DNA of 25,164 nucleotides from CAZFMJ01 sp964520045 (lineage in GTDB: Bacteria; Elusimicrobiota; Elusimicrobia; Elusimicrobiales; CAZFMJ01). Below, piece by piece: positions 21,291 through 25,164 of this stretch. A model generated the notes under the pieces. It saw only the letters and a list, made by a program, of their open reading frames with translations. It did not search any database and had not been told where the DNA came from. Where the stretch lies: positions 1 through 25,164 of the forward strand of contig CAZFMJ010000039.1 of assembly GCA_964520045.1 (NCBI GenBank). Direction: 5' to 3'. A program made the translations under genes and the position numbers. Position 1 is the stretch's first letter; each line of letters starts with the position of its first letter.

Positions 21291-22282
21291 CTCGCCCTCC
21301 CCTGACCGCGGTTTTGGGAGGCGTTAGAATTTCTGCGTCCGCCGAAAACAAGGGGATTGGACTGCAATCCCTGCTGAGGAACATATTTTCCCGACGCGAT
21401 TATGATGTTATCTCCTGATTCAAGCCCGGACACTACTTCCACCTGATCCCCGCTTTCAAGGCCGGTTGTTATGTCCCTCGGCACGGGCATCCCTTTTTCG
21501 CCGGGAACAAGCACCATTTTTCCTCCGGAGCCGGATTCGCGCACAGCCGCGATAGGAATAAGCAAAGCGTTGTTCTTCTGGTCCGAAATAAAGCTAACAT
21601 TGGCGGTCATCTGCGAACGGAAAAATGCCGGAACCTTTACCGGCCTTACCTTCACGCCGTAAGTGATAACATTGGAAACATTTTTGCCCTCATAAAGCAT
21701 GTCAAAAACCGATCCCTTGACCGGCTTGTCGGGATAGGAGTCAAGCGTTATTTTAACCGGCATTCCTTTATGGATTTTGCCTATGTCCGATTCATCCACC
21801 TGCGCCGTGACAATAAGCTGATCCGACATGGCATAAACGATGGTGCCCGCATCAACGGTCTGTCCTTTCACAATATTGCGCAATATGATAACTCCTGAAA
21901 GCGGAGCCACTATAGGCGTGGGTTTATAAGTATTTTCCCAGCGCTTGACCTCTTCGGGGCCCGCGGCGCGGGCCGCGTCAAGTATTGCCGCCCTGTCGCT
22001 GGAGCTCATCCATGCAAGTATCTGGCCTTCGGCAACATTATCCCCTTCTTCCGCCAGAAGCATATCTATTCTTCCCTGAATAGGCGGTTTTATTTCAACA
22101 CGGTTGAGCGGAGTTACCGCCCCCATAGCGTCGATGGACGCCTGTATCGGCCCTTCGGTAACGGCCACGGTGCGCATTGACTGGCCCGCCGACCGCTTAT
22201 TTGTTTTTGTCCGCCAAACCCAGCCCGCTCCTGCTATAACAATAACAGCTATAAAAATTAATAAAATTTTTGATTTAGTCAT
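21287..22282 (-). CDS. MacA/HlyD-type periplasmic adaptor with a shortened hairpin
   Basis: A 331-residue adaptor anchored by one N-terminal helix (ILLIFIAVIVIAGAGWVW, about 5-22). The lipoyl halves are near 60-95 (VEIKPPIQGRIDMLLAEEGDNVAEGQ) and 118-150 (PIVAPLSGVIILRNIVKGQTVDAG), followed by beta-barrel and membrane-proximal domains. It should connect MacB to TolC. Only about 30 residues separate the lipoyl halves, so the long alpha-helical coiled-coil hairpin of classical MacA is nearly absent. The C-terminus has a Gly/Arg/Asn-rich tail. Its stop overlaps the macB start, and tolC ends 23 bases upstream. Most likely a MacA-class adaptor rather than an RND partner, because MacB is coupled to it. 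Confidence 0.88.
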   Translation of the reverse strand: MTKSKILLIFIAVIVIAGAGWVWRTKTNKRSAGQSMRTVAVTEGPIQASIDAMGAVTPLNRVEIKPPIQGRIDMLLAEEGDNVAEGQILAWMSSSDRAAILDAARAAGPEEVKRWENTYKPTPIVAPLSGVIILRNIVKGQTVDAGTIVYAMSDQLIVTAQVDESDIGKIHKGMPVKITLDSYPDKPVKGSVFDMLYEGKNVSNVITYGVKVRPVKVPAFFRSQMTANVSFISDQKNNALLIPIAAVRESGSGGKMVLVPGEKGMPVPRDITTGLESGDQVEVVSGLESGDNIIIASGKYVPQQGLQSNPLVFGGRRNSNASQNRGQGRAR

Positions 22283-22305
22283 TTAACCCCCAAAAATTAT
22301 TTAGA

Positions 22306-23577
22306 CTATTTTATCGCGCTTCCCAAAGCTTTTCCTATCGCCTTATGCCATGCCGCCTGCGCCGAATCCGCATTAAACCATGCCTGAATAGACTGCTTTT
22401 CAGAATTGACTCTGTCCGTCACGATTATTTCCCAGTTGTCAAAGGTCAGCAAACCGCTTGCATAGCGAACATCGGCCTCTTTATTGCGCTGTCTTGAGGC
22501 TTCAAGCATCGCCTTCTGAACACGCACCTGATCGGCGGTGTTGGCGAATTCAGCTCTTGCCGACTCCATTTCGCTGAGCGCCTGCCGTTTTAAAGACCGC
22601 AAAGATTCTTTGGCGGCCGACATATTGTTTTTGGCGGATGCTATTGAAAAATAAGCCGCGGTCGGGCCTCCGCCGAACAGCGGCAGACTGAGCGTCGCGC
22701 CCAGCGTCCAATTAGGCTGAGAAGAAGGGAATTCGTTCCTATCCTGCCATGAACGGCTGTAGCCGGCGGACAGCGTGGGCCAAACAACGCTTTTTGATTT
22801 TTTCAGGCCCGCCTCCGCGCCCTCAAGGGCCGCTTCCTTTACCGCTATATCCGGCCGATCGGATAAAAATCCGGTCAAATCCAATGCGGAGCCGGGAGGC
22901 GCTGCGTTTGTAAGCGTCTCAATAACGGTCACCTCCTGAAAATCGTCAAAACCAAGCTGTTCGGACAAGGTCATCTGCGCTGTGCGCAGGCTTCGGCCTG
23001 CCTGAGCCAGACTAGCTTCAGCCTGCAGGAATTCGGCATTTGTGCGCAGCATATTGCCAAGGGATTCCCTGCCGGAATCATAGCGCAGTTTGACCATCTG
23101 CGCTCCCTTTTCGCGTATTTCCTTTACCGTCCGCGCGACTTTGATATTCTCCTGAGCCAGAATAAGCTGGGAAAATGCCCTGCGCAATTCAAAACGCAAA
23201 GACACCGCAGTCTGGAGCAAAGACGCCTGCGCCTGCTTTAAAGACGCGGAAGCCGATTTGATATCCATTATTTTGGACAGATTCCATATATTAAGCGAAA
23301 GCCCGGCATGCGCCTGCCAGCGCGAATCTCCGCTTGCGTTGCGCGAATCGCTATAGCCGTTGGAAAGCGTCAACTGAGGAAGAATGCCGTTATAACTCCC
23401 GTAATAATTCTGCCTGCCTGCGTCAACCGAATACTGCGCGGCGGCCAAATCGGGATTATTGCGCAATGCCATAAGCTCGCAGTCCCGCCATGTAAGAGGA
23501 GCATTTTCCGCCGAAACCCCTGCCGGCCATTGCAGTATTACTAAGGATGAGCACACTAAAAAAATTAATCTCACCAT
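22306..23577 (-). CDS. TolC-family outer membrane efflux protein
   Basis: A 423-residue outer membrane factor. The signal peptide is MVRLIFLVCSSLVILQWPAG, cut near VSA. Two repeated OEP halves follow, beginning LTWRDCELMALRNNPDLAAAQY and, in the second half, LDLTGFLSDRPDIAVKEAALEGAEAGLKKSKS. The long helices and GxSL-like strand segments (WTLGATLSLPLFGG) fit TolC trimers that form the exit duct. The frame extends upstream to 23634, but that would bury the signal peptide behind 19 charged residues and overlap the Spy-like gene. ATG at 23577, preceded by GAGGGC, is preferred. It lies between the Spy-like and adaptor genes in the operon. Confidence 0.9.
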   Translation of the reverse strand: MVRLIFLVCSSLVILQWPAGVSAENAPLTWRDCELMALRNNPDLAAAQYSVDAGRQNYYGSYNGILPQLTLSNGYSDSRNASGDSRWQAHAGLSLNIWNLSKIMDIKSASASLKQAQASLLQTAVSLRFELRRAFSQLILAQENIKVARTVKEIREKGAQMVKLRYDSGRESLGNMLRTNAEFLQAEASLAQAGRSLRTAQMTLSEQLGFDDFQEVTVIETLTNAAPPGSALDLTGFLSDRPDIAVKEAALEGAEAGLKKSKSVVWPTLSAGYSRSWQDRNEFPSSQPNWTLGATLSLPLFGGGPTAAYFSIASAKNNMSAAKESLRSLKRQALSEMESARAEFANTADQVRVQKAMLEASRQRNKEADVRYASGLLTFDNWEIIVTDRVNSEKQSIQAWFNADSAQAAWHKAIGKALGSAIK

Positions 23578-23581
23578 ATAA

Positions 23582-24052
23582 TTATCTGCCCTCAGGGCCG
23601 TCTTCAGGCTTATCCTGCGCCCATCGTTTTTCATGCCGCATTCCCCGCTCTCCGCGGCGGTTGTCCCTCATCAAGCCGCCTTCCGGCCGTAGTTTTTTAT
23701 GCCGCTTTTCCCACGCCGCAGTCAATTTGTCAAATTCGGCCTGTTGAGGAGGAGTAAGGATTTTTCTGATATCTGAATGCATCACAGCTCTGATTTCATT
23801 GAGTTTTACGCCGGTTTCCTCGCGGAAAGCTTGCATTTTGCCGCGGCTTGATTCCAGCGCCGCTTTAACCGCATCCTTCTGGTTCGAATCAAGGTTAAGC
23901 TCTTTGCTGAATTTTTCCAGCATGCCGGAGGAATGGTCCGGTTTTTTTGTAAAGTGGCGCGCCGAAACGCGGTGACACCATGACCCCAAAGCCGCTCCCA
24001 GTATAAGGCCTAAAATAAAAACCGGTATAATCTGTTTCCACGCAGGTTTCAT
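23582..24052 (-). CDS. Membrane-anchored Spy/CpxP-like (metal-resistance family) periplasmic protein
   Basis: A 156-residue protein with an uncleaved-looking anchor (IIPVFILGLILGAALGSW, about 8-25) and a helical periplasmic domain. The pattern LEKFSKELNLDSNQKDAVKAALE, then IRKILTPPQQAEFDKL, matches the LTxxQ-type repeats of Spy, CpxP, CnrX and ZraP. Such proteins act as periplasmic chaperones or metal sensors. Next to an ECF sigma/anti-sigma pair it could be a CnrX-like sensor that controls the anti-sigma factor. The C-terminal 35 residues are rich in Arg, Gly, Glu and His and probably disordered. It overlaps the anti-sigma stop by ATGA. Confidence 0.8.
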   Translation of the reverse strand: MKPAWKQIIPVFILGLILGAALGSWCHRVSARHFTKKPDHSSGMLEKFSKELNLDSNQKDAVKAALESSRGKMQAFREETGVKLNEIRAVMHSDIRKILTPPQQAEFDKLTAAWEKRHKKLRPEGGLMRDNRRGERGMRHEKRWAQDKPEDGPEGR

Positions 24053-24498
24053 TTTTCCTCCATTATATATCCCAGCATTTCTTCCGGAGACTGGGAATTA
24101 AGCTCGGAAATCAATTCCTGCCCGCCTCCCGGGACCGAGTTCTCCGCCCAAAAATCTTCAACTGCGGAATCCTTTGTTAAAGGCATAAATGAAAGCAAAA
24201 ATACCGCAAAAGAAAATCCCAAGGCCGGTATTAACCGCTTCAGCGGGATCAAAGCCTGCTCTTCGGGAATTCCGCCCATCACCCTTTGAACAAAAGCCTG
24301 CGTCTCGAATTCATCGGGCTTGGGCAAAACGGGAAAGAAGGCATTGCCTGTCTGCTTAAACTCCGCCAGAATGCGCCTGCATTCCCCGCAGACGGCAAGA
24401 TGAAGAACAAGAGCGTCTTTCTCCTCATCGGAAAGCTCTCCGTCCCTGAAGTCGGACAATACTTCCTTGGCTTTTTCGTGATTCATATATGCGGTCAT
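24049..24498 (-). CDS. Anti-sigma factor with zinc-finger domain and one membrane helix
   Basis: A 149-residue protein. The N-terminal part (KEVLSDFRDGELSDEEKDALVLHLAVCGECRRIL) is the zf-HC2 anti-sigma domain with the HxxxCxxC zinc motif. A membrane helix follows (LIPALGFSFAVFLLSFM, about 90-107) and then about 40 periplasmic residues. It would hold the ECF sigma factor at the membrane until an envelope signal arrives. The frame reaches up to 24531, but ATG at 24498 is preferred because GAGGAGC lies just before it and the longer version has no ribosome binding site. It lies 13 bases after the sigma gene and overlaps the Spy-like gene by four. Confidence 0.85.
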   Translation of the reverse strand: MTAYMNHEKAKEVLSDFRDGELSDEEKDALVLHLAVCGECRRILAEFKQTGNAFFPVLPKPDEFETQAFVQRVMGGIPEEQALIPLKRLIPALGFSFAVFLLSFMPLTKDSAVEDFWAENSVPGGGQELISELNSQSPEEMLGYIMEEK

Positions 24499-24511
24499 CT
24501 GCTCCTCATGA

Positions 24512-25078
24512 TTAGACGCTTTCAGCCGCAAAAAAGTGTCGCGTCTTTTCCTGAAGAAGTTTTCTGGCCCTTCTTAAGCGGGCTTTTACCGAATCCAAAG
24601 AACAGTCCATTACCTTCATGATTTCCTTATAAGTAAGACCCTGCGCTTCCCGTAATGTCAGTATAAGCCTGTAATCGGCGGGCAGACAGCCCAATACCCG
24701 GTCAATTAAATCAATGTCTTCCGGCAAAAGATTTCTTTCTTTGGACTGAGTCAAAAGCCTGCTGATTTTTCCCGCCTCCTGTTCCATCAGACCATCAAGC
24801 GATTCTTCTTTCCGGCGCTTCCTGCCGCGTATGATATCAAGACAGCGGTTGGAAGCTATTTTGTAAAGCCATGTGGAAAAAGAAGCGGATGCCTTGTAAT
24901 CATCAAGAGCCTGATACGCTTTAAGAAATGTTTCCTGGGCGGCGTCATCCGCGGCGGATTTATCCGCAAGCATTGAAAGGCAAAGCCCCATGACCATAGG
25001 ATGATATTTCCGCACCAAACCCGCGAATTCATCTCTATCGCCCTGCAATACTTTATCAATCAATTCCTGATCGGTGAT
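24512..25078 (-). CDS. ECF-type RNA polymerase sigma factor (probable ATC start)
   Basis: A roughly 188-residue sigma factor with only regions 2 and 4. Region 2 spans GLVRKYHPMVMGLCLSML to FSTWLYKIASNRCLDIIRGRKR and contains DDAAQETFLKAY. Region 4 is LPADYRLILTLREAQGLTYKEIMKVMDCSLDSVKARLRRARKLL. It leads the operon of anti-sigma, Spy-like, TolC, adaptor and MacB genes and probably controls it. The first ATG/GTG/TTG-type codon is TTG at 25063, but it has no proper ribosome binding site. Reading from ATC at 25078 gives TDQELIDKVLQGDRDEF, the usual beginning of this family, four bases after AGGAGG. An in-frame TAA at 25088-25090 closes the frame above. The start is thus ATC, or TTG with loss of five residues. 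Confidence 0.88.
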   Translation of the reverse strand: MTDQELIDKVLQGDRDEFAGLVRKYHPMVMGLCLSMLADKSAADDAAQETFLKAYQALDDYKASASFSTWLYKIASNRCLDIIRGRKRRKEESLDGLMEQEAGKISRLLTQSKERNLLPEDIDLIDRVLGCLPADYRLILTLREAQGLTYKEIMKVMDCSLDSVKARLRRARKLLQEKTRHFFAAESV

Positions 25079-25082
25079 ACTG

Positions 25083-25090
25083 CCTCCTTA
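25083..25090 (-). promoter_or_regulatory. Strong Shine-Dalgarno (TAAGGAGG) of the sigma-factor gene
   Basis: TAAGGAGG on the minus strand is a full match to the 16S tail. It lies four bases before ATC at 25076-25078 and 19 before the TTG at 25061-25063, so it supports an initiation site at or beside the ATC. Confidence 0.7.
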
Positions 25091-25164
25091 GCTTCAGGTC
25101 ACCAAGTTTCCAGTCATCTATGAAAAGGCATGTCAAGGGAATAAAAGTCCCCCGATAGCAAGAA

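Noticed and set aside
23578..23634. Upstream start for the TolC-family gene
   Set aside because: It would put 19 mostly polar residues before a normal signal peptide and overlap the preceding gene by 53 bases.
25104..25136. TTGACA (25131-25136, minus) or GGAAACTT (25104-25111, minus) as the sigma operon promoter
   Set aside because: No suitable -10 element occurs at a proper distance from either; the GGAAACTT partner would fall on the Shine-Dalgarno sequence.

Overview
The window looks like a chromosomal segment of an uncultivated Gram-negative (diderm) bacterium of moderate GC content. The diderm call rests on a TolC/MacAB-type tripartite exporter, a signal-peptide lipoprotein and a Spy/CpxP-like periplasmic protein. 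No rRNA or tRNA gene is visible, so the lineage cannot be fixed. Gene style and degenerate intergenic repeats would fit an Elusimicrobiota/Omnitrophota-like genome, but that is only an impression.

Layout. 1-1480: intergenic debris, a 34-codon stub resembling the start of an alpha/beta hydrolase, and a complete IS630-family insertion sequence whose transposase stop codon is supplied by its CTAG target. 1668-6524: an AlbA_2/Schlafen-type ATP-binding regulator, a lipoprotein of unknown function, and a secreted S41 protease that resembles chlamydial CPAF in its catalytic triad. 6841-13945: a nucleobase-metabolism island with a MoaD/ThiS-like protein, an 8-oxoguanine-deaminase-like amidohydrolase, a PreT-PreA (dihydropyrimidine dehydrogenase type) fusion, a SAM methyltransferase and an SsnA-type amidohydrolase. 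A BrnT/BrnA toxin-antitoxin pair lies in its middle. 13957-17330: two near-identical tandem MFS transporters. 17331-18600: a long repeat-rich gap, then the wreck of a type I restriction-modification operon (hsdM collapsed to its ends, followed by a frameshifted and truncated DUF1016/YhcG gene). 18600-19266: a HigB/HigA (HI1419/HI1420-type) toxin-antitoxin pair with a near-consensus promoter. 19311-25090: a compact minus-strand operon of ECF sigma factor, zinc-finger anti-sigma, Spy-like membrane-anchored protein, TolC, MacA-like adaptor and MacB, apparently a self-contained envelope-stress and export unit.

How the genes may work together. The PreTA fusion, methyltransferase and ssnA run co-directionally, and the last two overlap by ATGA. 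With the divergent 8-oxoguanine-deaminase-like gene and the MoaD-like gene they resemble the anaerobic purine/selenium-associated loci of enterobacteria and clostridia (ygfK-ssnA). Here, however, the oxidoreductase has the opposite domain order to YgfK, and no molybdenum hydroxylase is in view. The tandem MFS proteins converge on ssnA and could carry the substrate, which is only inference. The sigma operon probably senses envelope or metal stress and drives its own exporter.

The best candidates for something new are the PreTA-methyltransferase-ssnA operon, the CPAF-like protease outside Chlamydiae, the sigma-factor gene whose best start codon is ATC, and several families of degenerate intergenic word repeats arranged partly as inverted pairs.
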